NCBI RefSeq assembly: GCF_004331995.1
Contig: NZ_SJDT01000001.1
Span: forward strand, 372,001-436,000
Direction of reading: 5' to 3'
Origin: Arcanobacterium bovis
Lineage (GTDB): Bacteria > Actinomycetota > Actinomycetes > Actinomycetales > Actinomycetaceae
DNA: 64,000 nt
In this document: one piece after another, positions 52,851-62,713 of the stretch
Position numbering within the stretch: the stretch's first letter is position 1
Layout: each line of letters starts with the position of its first letter
Program-made: the position numbers and the translations under genes
Notes under the pieces: model-generated
Seen by the model: only the letters and a program-made list of their open reading frames with translations
Told to the model about the DNA's origin: nothing
Database searches by the model: none

Positions 52851-53594
52851 ATGGTGTCAATGATGAGAGTGAATCCCCCAAAAAGTTCGGGTGTTTTATG
52901 TAACGCGATTATGAATCTTTCACCCGCTCATCAAGCAATGTTGAAATATCTTTCAACCTTTCTTGAACCGCTATCTATTGCCGAAATTGCCGAGATGCAA
53001 GGACTGCATCAAAATTCGGTGCGTGAGAGCATTGATGCACTCGTAGCGGCTGGTCTAGTTGAGCGTAGCAAGATTGAGACGACGGGGCGTGGTCGCCCTG
53101 CATGGGCATATTACACAACAGCCCCTGAGCATGAAGTCATCACCGATGCCTACTTAACAAAGTTCGTGCGCGGTATCTGTGAAATGCTGAAAGAGTGCGC
53201 ACCCGATCCAGAGAAAAAAGCGTATGAGATGGGTATGGAATGGGCTTCCGATCTCAAACCACACGTCGAAAACTTCCTCGATGATATCGGCGTCTCATTT
53301 GATGATGTGAAAAAGTTTGACGATACACAGTTGCTAGGAGTAGTGCGTCTACTCGCATCTGCAGCAGGACATGACGCAGTTGTCAAACCCAATACACAAC
53401 ACACAATCCAAATGCGTGCATGCCCATTTGTGGATATTGATGGAAGTATCGATCCAATCATGTGCGAGATGCATCGTGGGCAACTTGACGGATTTTTGTG
53501 CGTTGCCTCCGATAATTCCAAAAAAATGGTTCTATCCCCAGCAGTACGTCCGGGAATTTGTGAAATTGAGTTGCTAGTCAGCGAAGAAGCTTAA
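52851..53594 (+). CDS. Winged-helix regulator with C-terminal cysteines (SufR/ArsR-like)
   Basis: DNA-binding regulator of 247 residues. The N-terminal winged helix (about 22-90) has LSPAHQAMLKYL, IAEIAEMQGLHQNSVRESID and a wing with TTGRGRPAWAY, the same layout as SufR/DeoR-like iron-sulfur regulators. The C-terminal part has CPFVDID then MCEMHRGQLDGFLC, which resembles the cluster-binding Cys segment of that family. It lies 86 bp upstream of the P-type ATPase and may control it. The start is uncertain: ATGs at 52851, 52860 and 52863 are all possible. Confidence 0.72.
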   Translation: MVSMMRVNPPKSSGVLCNAIMNLSPAHQAMLKYLSTFLEPLSIAEIAEMQGLHQNSVRESIDALVAAGLVERSKIETTGRGRPAWAYYTTAPEHEVITDAYLTKFVRGICEMLKECAPDPEKKAYEMGMEWASDLKPHVENFLDDIGVSFDDVKKFDDTQLLGVVRLLASAAGHDAVVKPNTQHTIQMRACPFVDIDGSIDPIMCEMHRGQLDGFLCVASDNSKKMVLSPAVRPGICEIELLVSEEA

Positions 53595-53610
53595 TGACAA
53601 GAAATATAAG

Positions 53611-53685
53611 TTCATGACGTATCTGCCTGATATGCTGTGCATATGCAATGCTAGCGCAGCTAGAAGGGAACAGATACGCCATGAA
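53611..53685 (+). promoter_or_regulatory. Leader inverted repeat covering the ctpE start codon
   Basis: Arms 53611-53625 and 53671-53685 are 15-bp inverted repeats with a single mismatch; the right arm includes the ATG at 53681. A small inner hairpin (ATATGC-tgt-GCATAT, 53629-53643) sits in the loop. Folded RNA would hide the start codon. Confidence 0.55.
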
Positions 53686-56056
53686 CAATACTGTTCACCA
53701 GGCTCAGAATTCGCCTGACACAATCAAGGGTCTTACTGCGGCAGAAGTACAAACACGCATCGAGCATGGCCAGATAAATAAGCTTCCACCCCGCAGTGGC
53801 AAGACCGTTGCAAATATTATTCGCGATAACGTTTGCACCCGCATCAATGCGATTTTGGGTGTACTTTTTGTCATGGTTGCCATTACCGGTTCATGGATAA
53901 ACAGCGCATTCGGCGTGCTTATCGTCGTGAACTCTCTCATTGGAATCGTGCAAGAACTACGTGCCAAGTCCACCTTGGAATCCTTGAGCTTGATCGGCGA
54001 AGAGCACCCAATTGTGCTCCGCGACGGCGAAGAACGCGAGGTGACTCAAGAAGAGCTCGTGTTGGACGACGTCGTCGTTGTGAAAGCTGGCAACCAGATC
54101 GTGGTGGACGGCAAAGTGCTCGCGGCGGACTATCTAGCTGTTGACGAATCGATGCTCACCGGGGAATCTGATCCGGTGGTCAAGGAGCCAGGAGACCCTA
54201 TAGTCTCAGGCTCATTTGTGGTGGTAGGAACTGGAAAGTTCCGGGTATCGAAGGTAGGAGCGGAGTCGTATGCGGCGCAAATTGCAACCCAGGCATCGAA
54301 ATTCACGCTTCACAAGTCTCAGCTGCAAGCTGGTATCGATTCGATCCTCAAATACATCACGCTGATCCTTATACCAGTGGGAATCTTGACCATCATCGCG
54401 CAGATGCGTCAGGACGGCCCGGCAGATTGGCGTGAAGTAATTCTTGCGATCACCGGTGCGCTGGTGCCCATGGTTCCAGAAGGACTCATTCTCATCACGT
54501 CCACTGCCTTTGCTTTGGGCGTGATTCGCCTAGGCAAGCGCAAATGTTTGGTTCAAGAGCTTCCGGCTATTGAAGGTCTAGCACGCGTGGACGTGGTTTG
54601 TGCCGACAAAACTGGCACACTCACCGAGAATACGCTCGAATTTTCGCAGATTGTAGCGTTGGCTGATACTAACACTGAGGCTTATCGCGAGGCTCTTGCC
54701 CAGCTCGCCTGGGCAGACCCCGATCCGAATGCCACCACACAAGCTCTGTGCGACGCCTTCAAAAAGCCAGCTCATGCGTGGCACGTACACGAGCGCAAGC
54801 CTTTTAGCTCAGCCGATAAATGGGCTGGTATTTCTTTCCAGTACGACGACGCCGTACACAGTTTCGTTTTTGGCGCGCCGGACGTACTCGATCCGAACGC
54901 ACAGGCGGGAAATCAGGCAGAACAGTTCGGTAATAAAGGTCTACGTGTGCTGATGTTTGGCATAGTGAACAAGCCTTTTGCCGACGTCGATGTGGCACGC
55001 GACGTTACCCCACTCGCCCTGGTGCTCTTCGATCAAAAGCTGCGCGACGACGTCCCCGATACATTGGCTTACTTTGCCGAGCAGGAAGTAAATCTCAAGA
55101 TCATCTCCGGCGATAATGCCAAGTCGGTTGCCGCAGTAACACGCAGGCTCGGCGTCAATGTGGGAGAAACGGTAGACGCTCGCACGCTCACGGATCCGGC
55201 GTCGTTCGGAGAAACCGTGGAAAACGCACAGGTGTTTGGGCGCGTGACTCCCGCACAGAAACGAGAAATGGTGCGTGCGCTCCAAGAACGCGGGCACACC
55301 GTGGCAATGACGGGCGACGGCGTCAATGACGTACTAGCCCTGAAAGATTCCGATATTGGCGTTGCGATGGGAACGGGATCGTCGGCGGCACGTTCCGTTG
55401 CGAAGATCGTATTGCTCGACAATAAGTTTGCTACCTTGCCTTATGTAGTGGGTGAGGGTCGGCGGGTGATCGGAAATATTGAGCGAGTTGCCAACCTGTT
55501 CTTAACAAAAACGATCTACTCGGTGCTCATTGCAACGCTTGTGCTGCTTTCGAATGTTCCGTTCCCGTTCCAGCCGATTCATGTGTCGATTACAGGGTGG
55601 TTTACCATCGGTATTCCTGCCTTCTTCTTGGCATTACCTCCGAACAATCAGCGAGCGCGTGACGGCTTTGTGAGGCGAGTATTGAGCTTTGCTGCCCCTG
55701 CAGGCGTGATTGTTGGCTTGTGCGCCTTTACTGCCTATATGGTGGCATCCGGTGGGCATGTACCGGCGCGTCATATACAAGAATCCACCGCAGCTTTGGT
55801 GGCGCTTATTGTGCCGGCAACCTGGGTGGTGGCACTCATTGCACGCCCCTGGAATTGGTGGAAGATACTTCTTCTTACCTTGCCACTGGTAGCCTATTCA
55901 ATTATTTTCACTTGCGAGTTCACACAGCGGCTCTTCATACTCGACTCCTCAAATGAGATGATGATGCTCACTGGTTTGGGTATCGGCTTCATAGGGGCAA
56001 TCTGCGTAGAGGTCCTGTGGCACCTGGTGGGTAAGAAAAACTACGTACAGGAGTAG
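53681..56056 (+). CDS. ctpE: Cation-transporting P-type ATPase (CtpE-like)
   Basis: Membrane ATPase of 791 residues. The phosphorylation motif DKTGTLTEN (Asp about 309), the TGES actuator motif in LTGESDPVV, GDGVNDVLALKDSDIGVAMG in the P-domain, and about ten membrane segments define a P-type ATPase. MVPEGLILITSTA in helix 4 matches the CtpE group, whose mycobacterial member transports calcium; calcium is therefore a plausible substrate. There is no N-terminal metal-binding domain. The start is set at 53681 by the nearby GAAGGGA site; the frame is open to 53648. Confidence 0.9.
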   Translation: MNNTVHQAQNSPDTIKGLTAAEVQTRIEHGQINKLPPRSGKTVANIIRDNVCTRINAILGVLFVMVAITGSWINSAFGVLIVVNSLIGIVQELRAKSTLESLSLIGEEHPIVLRDGEEREVTQEELVLDDVVVVKAGNQIVVDGKVLAADYLAVDESMLTGESDPVVKEPGDPIVSGSFVVVGTGKFRVSKVGAESYAAQIATQASKFTLHKSQLQAGIDSILKYITLILIPVGILTIIAQMRQDGPADWREVILAITGALVPMVPEGLILITSTAFALGVIRLGKRKCLVQELPAIEGLARVDVVCADKTGTLTENTLEFSQIVALADTNTEAYREALAQLAWADPDPNATTQALCDAFKKPAHAWHVHERKPFSSADKWAGISFQYDDAVHSFVFGAPDVLDPNAQAGNQAEQFGNKGLRVLMFGIVNKPFADVDVARDVTPLALVLFDQKLRDDVPDTLAYFAEQEVNLKIISGDNAKSVAAVTRRLGVNVGETVDARTLTDPASFGETVENAQVFGRVTPAQKREMVRALQERGHTVAMTGDGVNDVLALKDSDIGVAMGTGSSAARSVAKIVLLDNKFATLPYVVGEGRRVIGNIERVANLFLTKTIYSVLIATLVLLSNVPFPFQPIHVSITGWFTIGIPAFFLALPPNNQRARDGFVRRVLSFAAPAGVIVGLCAFTAYMVASGGHVPARHIQESTAALVALIVPATWVVALIARPWNWWKILLLTLPLVAYSIIFTCEFTQRLFILDSSNEMMMLTGLGIGFIGAICVEVLWHLVGKKNYVQE

Positions 56057-56386
56057 GCTTTCTCGCCGTTTCGTGGATCAAGCAAGATTGAGCGCAAGCA
56101 AGCATGTGCCACCTTGTGACGCACACAACATTATTGTAATGTTCGGCGAATTAGAGCCAAAAAATATGCTTCACACGCACTAAAAATCGGATTCCCAGCC
56201 TTTTCTCAGAAAGACTTGCGGGTAATCCAAGAATGGGTGCTCATACTAGATATTGACGACGGCGAGAGTGACGAATCTTGCTCCGAGGGTTTTCTCCCGT
56301 CGTTGCGTGTATGAGTGCAAAGTGAGAACTGGCGGTTCAGCTTTTGGAAGTAGTGCCCCAAAAGCATCAGAATCGCCACTCCCCAA

Positions 56387-56425
56387 AAGAGGGGCAGCCG
56401 AATTGCGTGGGTGGCTGCCCCTCTT
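56387..56425. terminator. Hairpin between ctpE and the GlsB-type gene
   Basis: A perfect 13-bp stem (arms 56387-56399 and 56413-56425) with a 13-base loop, followed by a pyrimidine-rich run on the + strand, lies between convergent genes. The rest of the 430-bp gap from 56057 shows nothing gene-like. Confidence 0.65.
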
Positions 56426-56485
56426 TCTCGTTTGTATTAAGTTATGATCCGATAACTATCGATTGATGGGTTATCGTTTTTTCGA

Positions 56486-56752
56486 TTATCGATTCGAACC
56501 AGAACGCACGCCGAGGTAAATCGAAATTGCAACGATTGCACAGAGTGTCGATACTGCCCAGCGAATCCAGTCAATTCCACCAGTATCTGCCGGGTAACCG
56601 AAAAGTTGCAGCACTACGTTTGCAACTACTACACCCAATGCACCAAGGAGCATCGTGGCCAGAATCGAAATATTCTGATTGCCCTTCATGAATAGACGGG
56701 CAAGAGCGCCAATAACAAGTCCAAAGATGAGGGTACCAATAATGTTCAGCAT
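56486..56752 (-). CDS. GlsB/YeaQ/YmgE-family stress membrane protein
   Basis: Small membrane protein of 88 residues with three hydrophobic segments. GTLIFGLVIGALARLFMKG, then TMLLGALGVVVANVVLQLFG, are typical of this transglycosylase-associated family, which is linked to stress responses in Gram-positive bacteria. The ATG at 56752 has GAAGGAAG upstream; a longer frame to 56857 has no support. It is a single-gene unit. Confidence 0.88.
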   Translation of the reverse strand: MLNIIGTLIFGLVIGALARLFMKGNQNISILATMLLGALGVVVANVVLQLFGYPADTGGIDWIRWAVSTLCAIVAISIYLGVRSGSNR

Positions 56753-56929
56753 ATTGCTTCCTTCGTTTTCCAGACATCCCGAAAGATGTTTGGGGCTAGA
56801 GGACTTCTCTAGCTCACACTTCATGCCATTGCCGTTCCATAGGCGGCACTTACACACGGGTGCTTTAGTTACACAATAAAACGATCTGGTACTAAAGACC
56901 TAAATTTTCAGCTGTGGGAGAGAATTTTT

Positions 56930-56964
56930 GGGGGTTTTGGGTGCTTTTTGCGCCCAAAACCCCC
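56930..56964. terminator. Hairpin downstream of etfA
   Basis: Arms 56930-56944 and 56950-56964 pair over 15 bp with one mismatch around a T5 loop. It lies between the etfA stop and the upstream region of the GlsB-type gene. There is no classical U-tract. Confidence 0.65.
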
Positions 56965-57040
56965 AGTAATGTCAACTTTTGACGAGTGTGTGTGGCTTGT
57001 GAATCAGTACATCACAAAGCCATAAACTAGTATTTTATGG

Positions 57041-57916
57041 CTAGAGTGAAGCTTGCAGAGCTGGCACTACTTCATACAGATCGCCGATAATGCCGTAGTC
57101 CGCTTCTTGGAAAATAGGTGCTTGCGGATCCTCATTTATCGCCACAATAATCTTCGAGTCGCGGATACCGCCAGCGTGATGAATCTGCCCCGACACACCA
57201 ATCGCAAGATAAAGCTCTGCTGCAATGGTCTGACCAGTCAAACCAATATAGGAATCAAACCAACCATGCCCTTCCGCCAGCGGACGAGTAGCCCCCACCT
57301 GCGCACCAATCGCTTCGGCGAGTTCGCTAATCATCGCAAGGTCTTTTTCCTCTGCAATGCCGCGCCCTACACCAATCACACGGTCGGCTCGCGAAAGATC
57401 TGCCGACGACGCCACAATCGGTTGCGTTTCCAGCACTGAAACCCCATCCCATGGAGTAAGTTCCAGCATCTCAACAACTGCATTTCCACCGTCAGGAATT
57501 TCACCAGCAGGAAGCGTCAAAGCGACTGGCCCTTGCACGGAAACTGTTTCATGAGCCAAACCTGCTACCAGCACAGTTGCACTGCGAGAAGAATTGTCCC
57601 AGGCGATTGCCGAAGAAATCCACGTGCCGTTCATAGCTGCCGTTGCAGCCGCGGCAAGCGATCGCTCAGGAGCGAAATCAGCTGCCAAAACTGTTTGTGC
57701 ACCCTGCTCAGCGAGCCATGCACCCACCGCTTGAGCGTACATTTCTGCCACCGTATTGGTGCGGACATGCACAATTTTTACAACCGGAGCTTGTGCGAGC
57801 GCCGCGGCGAGCGCGTCGTCGCCAACGATCAGCAAGTTTGCATCCTGCCCGGCAGCAGCAAGCACTGAAGAAATACTTGCAGAACTACTTGCAATAACCC
57901 AAACACTCATGCTCAC
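57041..57916 (-). CDS. etfA: Electron transfer flavoprotein alpha subunit
   Basis: FAD-binding subunit of the ETF dimer that passes electrons from acyl-CoA or other dehydrogenases to a quinone reductase. The 291-residue protein has the C-terminal FAD-binding block GLTGQTIAAELYLAIGVSG, HHAGGIRDSKIIVAIN and FQEADYGIIGDLYEVVP. It is short compared with many EtfA proteins but complete. The start GTG overlaps the etfB stop as GTGA. No ETF-quinone oxidoreductase is nearby. Confidence 0.93.
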   Translation of the reverse strand: MSMSVWVIASSSASISSVLAAAGQDANLLIVGDDALAAALAQAPVVKIVHVRTNTVAEMYAQAVGAWLAEQGAQTVLAADFAPERSLAAAATAAMNGTWISSAIAWDNSSRSATVLVAGLAHETVSVQGPVALTLPAGEIPDGGNAVVEMLELTPWDGVSVLETQPIVASSADLSRADRVIGVGRGIAEEKDLAMISELAEAIGAQVGATRPLAEGHGWFDSYIGLTGQTIAAELYLAIGVSGQIHHAGGIRDSKIIVAINEDPQAPIFQEADYGIIGDLYEVVPALQASL

Positions 57917-58677
57917 AACACTCCTTCGCTACGCAGCGCAGCCACCAATTCTTTAGCAGCGTCAGCAGAGTCAAAAATAATATGCTTACGCTCGCGAGTT
58001 GCTGGCTTCTCGGTGCCCGTCACCTCAGCGACACCAGCTGATACTTCGATTTCCAGCTCCGCCAAGTCCACTTTTTCAACCGGCTTCTTGCGAGCCGCCA
58101 TAATGTCTTTCATACCGATCAACGGGATTGACGAGGCATCGGTAGTGACAGAAAGAACCGCTGCACCGTTCAGTTTAAGCACTTGGTGTGCACCCTGGAA
58201 GTGGCGCGTGACTTTGAGGCCGTCGTCAAGCGGAGAAATCTCGCTCACATCGGCGAAAGCGGGTATTCCCAAGTAGGCCGCGAGAAGGGCTGGAACTGAA
58301 CGTCCGCCCACATCCGCCGAGGAATCACCAGCAATAATCAGATCTACGTCACCAATCCGGCGCACAAGACCAGCCAAAACACGTGCGTAGGTATCGGCCG
58401 ACGCCGCAGCCAAAGTTTCGTCCGCCACCACAACGAGCTGATCAAGTCCGCGAGCTGCTGCTGCTTGCGTCGCTTTCGGCGTCGCCGCACTCACATCGCC
58501 TGCTGTAATACCGATGAGTTCAGCGCCAGTGGCATCAGCCAATAGTCGCGCAACTCGCATCGCAACCGGATCGTACTCCGAAATCGCACGCTTATTTCCC
58601 CAGGTAACAACGCCTTCATTAGAAACAGAAGCGTCTTGTGGGTTCGGCGCCCATTTATAAGCAACCACAATTTTCAT
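57913..58677 (-). CDS. etfB: Electron transfer flavoprotein beta subunit
   Basis: AMP-binding/bifurcating-type partner of EtfA, 254 residues. MKIVVAYKWAPNPQD, ISEYDPVAMRVARLL and the nucleotide-loop IIAGDSSADVGGRSVP fit the FixA/EtfB family. AGAGGG precedes the ATG. It is the first gene of an etfBA operon. Confidence 0.93.
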   Translation of the reverse strand: MKIVVAYKWAPNPQDASVSNEGVVTWGNKRAISEYDPVAMRVARLLADATGAELIGITAGDVSAATPKATQAAAARGLDQLVVVADETLAAASADTYARVLAGLVRRIGDVDLIIAGDSSADVGGRSVPALLAAYLGIPAFADVSEISPLDDGLKVTRHFQGAHQVLKLNGAAVLSVTTDASSIPLIGMKDIMAARKKPVEKVDLAELEIEVSAGVAEVTGTEKPATRERKHIIFDSADAAKELVAALRSEGVL

Positions 58678-58829
58678 CTATTTGCCCTCTCATTCGCGCC
58701 ATATCATTGTCTAATACGGTGGCAATAAATGGAATGTACATAAGAAAATGGAGACGAATCACAAACTGCGAAACGCCTCCACCAACTGCCTGTGAAAACT
58801 TCTCGTGAAGCAATCTACGCCAGTCTGAG

Positions 58830-58903
<74 letters not shown>

Positions 58904-58967
58904 AAATGATTTCCTAAGAAACCATGCAACTTCTCCATAATATCCGAAAACATCGAGATAGTGGAAA

Positions 58968-60011
58968 TTAGAGACTTATAACATCCATTTGGATTACTTC
59001 TGGCGCGCAGAAAGTGCGAAATGGAGTAAATGGCGAGGTACCTAGCCCAGCTGAAACCTGCACCAAAGAAGTCTGGGGCTCTTCGTCGCAATTCCAACCA
59101 ATGATTGCACCGTCCCCACGTACCGGCGCTTTATCTTCCAGTGGCCAGCGGAAAAGTCCCGAAGCATAGCGATTTGGCAGGTCACAATTCGTGACCAGCG
59201 CATGATGGCCTGGCAAACATACCTGACCACCATGCGTGTGACCAGCAAAGATAAGGTGGCATCCGTCGTCATGCATCGTATCCAAAACATGGGCGTAAGG
59301 AGCGTGAGTTACACCGATACGGATCGTTCGCCGTCCACGCGCAGTATCTGAATCTGACGACGCCGCAGGGAATGCATCGCGCCGAATATGCGGATCGTCC
59401 ACACCCACGAGGTCTATACTCCACGTTCCGATGGATACCTGGGTGCGAGAATTATTGAGATTCACCCAACCCAATTCTTCCAACCGTGCCGTTAATTTGG
59501 CAGTTGGGAGCGAGGCAGGAGGCTCTTTCGCTCCTGACTTCTTTGAGCCTGAATCTTCCGAGGAATTACGCCACAAGTAGCGGAACGGATTTTTCAACTT
59601 CGGCGCATGGTAGTCGTTCGAACCAAAGACGAATACTCCCGGCACGCCTTTGAAAATCGAAAGCGCGTCAATGAGCGGATCAACTGCACTACCTTGAGAA
59701 ATGAGATCACCGGTAATCACAATCAGATCCGGTGCCTGCACGTCCAAATCCCGCAAGAAAGCAATTCGCTTCGCCTGGCGAGTCATCAAATGCACATCGG
59801 AAATATGAAGAATGCGCAATGTGTCGGACGCAATCCGCGATTCACGCACAGCGCGCGCTTCGTCGTCGGCCGTGGCAATCTGCGTCGAACCATCAGGAAG
59901 CAATACGCTGCGGCGTCGTAAACGATAGGCATGTGCGTTAATAATCGAGCCTACGCACACTCCCGCGCCTAAAACGAAAGGTGCTGCCCACAGAAACGGC
60001 TTTAGCTTCAC
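58968..60011 (-). CDS. Metallophosphoesterase, membrane-anchored
   Basis: Calcineurin-like phosphoesterase of 347 residues with one N-terminal membrane segment (about 6-26). Metal-binding motifs are HISDVH, ITGDLISQG, GSNDYH (usually GNHD/E), THAPY and FAGHTHGGQV. Substrate unknown. The GTG start overlaps the ponA2 stop as GTGA. The order ponA2-metallophosphoesterase is the same in mycobacteria, suggesting a role with cell-wall synthesis. Confidence 0.9.
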   Translation of the reverse strand: MKLKPFLWAAPFVLGAGVCVGSIINAHAYRLRRRSVLLPDGSTQIATADDEARAVRESRIASDTLRILHISDVHLMTRQAKRIAFLRDLDVQAPDLIVITGDLISQGSAVDPLIDALSIFKGVPGVFVFGSNDYHAPKLKNPFRYLWRNSSEDSGSKKSGAKEPPASLPTAKLTARLEELGWVNLNNSRTQVSIGTWSIDLVGVDDPHIRRDAFPAASSDSDTARGRRTIRIGVTHAPYAHVLDTMHDDGCHLIFAGHTHGGQVCLPGHHALVTNCDLPNRYASGLFRWPLEDKAPVRGDGAIIGWNCDEEPQTSLVQVSAGLGTSPFTPFRTFCAPEVIQMDVISL

Positions 60012-62425
60012 GGCTTAGGGCCTTGTGAGACGACGATATCGATTGAAGCGCCTGGCGTTATCGCAGTTCCAGGTGCTGGGTTCGTAGCCACCACGGTGTT
60101 CTTGGGTTTGTCGGACCATGCGCCCGACGCCGTCACCTTGTAGCCCGCAGCACGCAAAGCCTTTGCCGCCTGGTTCATTTCCTGACCCACCACGTTAGGA
60201 ACTCCAACAGGTTGATTTTGCTGGTCAGGAGTTTGCTCTTGCGCCTTCTTAGCCGGATCTTCTTCAACAGTTGTAGTCACTGGAGCGGAAGGCGACTTGA
60301 AGGATTCATGCGGCTTTCCTGCAAGGAATGCGTTATTGAAGTCGGCAAAGGCAGATGCCGCCACGGTGCCACCATAAAGAACACTGTAGCGCCGGCCATT
60401 GACCACCACATTGAGCATCGGCTCGTTGCCAGACATATGCCCAGTCCATACTGCTGTAGCTAGCTGCGGCGTGTAGCCCACAAACCATGCATGGTAAGCG
60501 TTGTTCGCCGTACCCGTCTTACCCGCTACTGGGCGTCCACCGGCGAGACGTGCACCGGTACCACTTCCGTAACGAGCAGAAATAACTTGCTGAAGCACTG
60601 CCGTGGTGCGACGCGCAACTTCAGCTTCAATAGTTTGGCGGCAACTTGGATCTTGCTTGGCAAGCGTTTTTCCACTGCGATCTTTGATCTCAGTGAAGGA
60701 AATCGGCGTGCACATCTTTCCGTCAGCAGCGAGCGTTGCCACTGCATTTGCCATCGAAAGCGGGGTTACCGTGTTCGTTCCAAGGATCATACTGGGGTTA
60801 GGTACGAGCGGAAGCGGTTCGCCTTCTTTTGCACCGAGTTGAGCCAGTTCAGCGGCATCCTTTGCGGTAGCAAGGGAGCCACGCTCAACACCCATATCTT
60901 TTGCGATCTTGGTGATGTCACACAGATCAAGCTGAGTTGCCATTGCGGCGAAACCTGCATTCAACGACCTTGCCGTGGTTTCAGCGACGCTACGCATACC
61001 GCCGCCTTCGCCTTCGTTGTTCTTTGGCCCGAAGGATCCCGTTGCGCTCGGCATACAGGAAATCTTCCACGCCGATGCAGGGTAGGTTTGCTCAGAAGTA
61101 TTTACCTGGTCAGACGCACTCTTTCCAGCGTTAAACCACTGTGCGAGCGTGAAAATCTTGAACGTTGATCCAGCTTGAAAGCCTCCGCCGCCACCGCGCA
61201 GGCGGCCCACGTTAAGGTTGAGCTTAGTGGCATGGGGATCTTCTTTAGAAGCGTCACCATAATTGGTGTTTTGCACCATTGCGAGGATTTTTCCTGTGCC
61301 AGGCTCGATAGCGCTCAACGAACCTTGAATCGCTGAAGGATCATTGACCGGCAGGTTAGCTGTGAGAGATTGGTAAGCGTTCGCCTGGGCTTTCGGATCA
61401 AGGGTGGTAGTGATCTCAAGACCACCGCGGTACAGCAAGCGAACACGCTCATCGCGCGATTTCCCAAAGCTCGAAGAGTTGAGGACGTCGTTCACAACCG
61501 TTTCGCAGAAATACGCTGCGTTACCTGCCGCGGCGCAACCATTTGGAGTGGGCGTAACGTGAAGCATTTGCTGAATCGGGACGGCGATTGCGGCGTCGCG
61601 CTGTTCTTTGGTGATGTAACCAAGGCGAGCCATCTGGCTCAACACAACATCACGACGGGCTTTGGCATCCTCAGGATTTTTGATGGGATTCCAGCGGTTC
61701 GGCGCTTGGGTGATTCCGGCAAGCATTGCAGCTTGTTCGAGCGTTACTTGGCTGGCAGGAACGGAGAAGAAGTAGCGAGAAGCTGCCTCAACACCCCACT
61801 GGGATGGACCGAATTGGGCGATATTGAGGTATCCGGTGAGGATTTCATCTTTCGTACGCTGGCGTTCGATCGCGATGGCATAGCGCGCTTCGTTGAGTTT
61901 TCGAGTAATCGTGGTGGCAGTAGCTTGGTTGATCTGTTCGGCGTCGTTAGCGATGCGCCCCTCTTCTATCAGGGCGTTCTTCACATACTGCTGGGTAATA
62001 GACGATCCACCGGCAAGATTGCCACCAGTAAAGTTGTTGAGTGCAGCGCCAATAATACCTTGGGCGTCAATGCCGTTGTGCTGCATAAAACGTTCGTCTT
62101 CGATAGCGATGACGGCGTTTTTAATCAGTGGCGAAATGCTCTCAGAGTTTACAACGATGCGGTTTTCTGCGTAGAAACGTGCAATTTCTGAACCGTCTGC
62201 CGCTCGGATAACCGACTGCTCTGATGGACGCGTGAAGTCAATCTTGGTGGGGAGATCATCGAACAGTGCCAATCCAGCGTTTGCCGCGGTTCCTGCTGAA
62301 GCAACCACGGGAATTGCTGTTGCCGCTACAAGTAGACCACCGGTAATGCACAATGCGATGAAAGAGCCTACTACCACGAGCAGCTGCACCGCATTCATGC
62401 TTTGATCACGAGAACTTTTTGCCAT
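60008..62425 (-). CDS. ponA2: Class A penicillin-binding protein with PASTA domain (PonA2-like)
   Basis: Bifunctional peptidoglycan synthase of 805 residues. A membrane segment at about 14-40 is followed by a GT51 glycosyltransferase with IAIEDERF (catalytic Glu about 109), GGSSITQQYVKN and KDEILTGYLN. The transpeptidase has SxxK as STFK (Ser about 420), SLN and KTGTAN. A single PASTA domain (about 735-805) binds peptidoglycan or lactam-like ligands. The protein matches PonA2 rather than PonA1 by its PASTA end and by its neighbours, whiB4 and the metallophosphoesterase. Confidence 0.92.
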   Translation of the reverse strand: MAKSSRDQSMNAVQLLVVVGSFIALCITGGLLVAATAIPVVASAGTAANAGLALFDDLPTKIDFTRPSEQSVIRAADGSEIARFYAENRIVVNSESISPLIKNAVIAIEDERFMQHNGIDAQGIIGAALNNFTGGNLAGGSSITQQYVKNALIEEGRIANDAEQINQATATTITRKLNEARYAIAIERQRTKDEILTGYLNIAQFGPSQWGVEAASRYFFSVPASQVTLEQAAMLAGITQAPNRWNPIKNPEDAKARRDVVLSQMARLGYITKEQRDAAIAVPIQQMLHVTPTPNGCAAAGNAAYFCETVVNDVLNSSSFGKSRDERVRLLYRGGLEITTTLDPKAQANAYQSLTANLPVNDPSAIQGSLSAIEPGTGKILAMVQNTNYGDASKEDPHATKLNLNVGRLRGGGGGFQAGSTFKIFTLAQWFNAGKSASDQVNTSEQTYPASAWKISCMPSATGSFGPKNNEGEGGGMRSVAETTARSLNAGFAAMATQLDLCDITKIAKDMGVERGSLATAKDAAELAQLGAKEGEPLPLVPNPSMILGTNTVTPLSMANAVATLAADGKMCTPISFTEIKDRSGKTLAKQDPSCRQTIEAEVARRTTAVLQQVISARYGSGTGARLAGGRPVAGKTGTANNAYHAWFVGYTPQLATAVWTGHMSGNEPMLNVVVNGRRYSVLYGGTVAASAFADFNNAFLAGKPHESFKSPSAPVTTTVEEDPAKKAQEQTPDQQNQPVGVPNVVGQEMNQAAKALRAAGYKVTASGAWSDKPKNTVVATNPAPGTAITPGASIDIVVSQGPKP

Positions 62426-62713
62426 GTACTTTAGAATACTGCCTTTGGGTGGCTTTTTCGCGTGTCTTAGCTCATTATTAGCGAATCGTTGCCAATCTGG
62501 CAGGAACTCTCATGCTCAGGGATGAATACTAGACCGATAATATTTGAGATTGGGAGTCATATATTGTAATACTTTGACATGAAAGCAATGCATTCGCAGG
62601 CACAAAGGCTGTGCCTGCCCAGATGTGCGTATTGTGAAATATCTTAGTACACTTAAAGTGATACCAGTCACGTAAGTAGCACTCAGGACTGGTCCGAAAG
62701 GAAGAGATCAACA

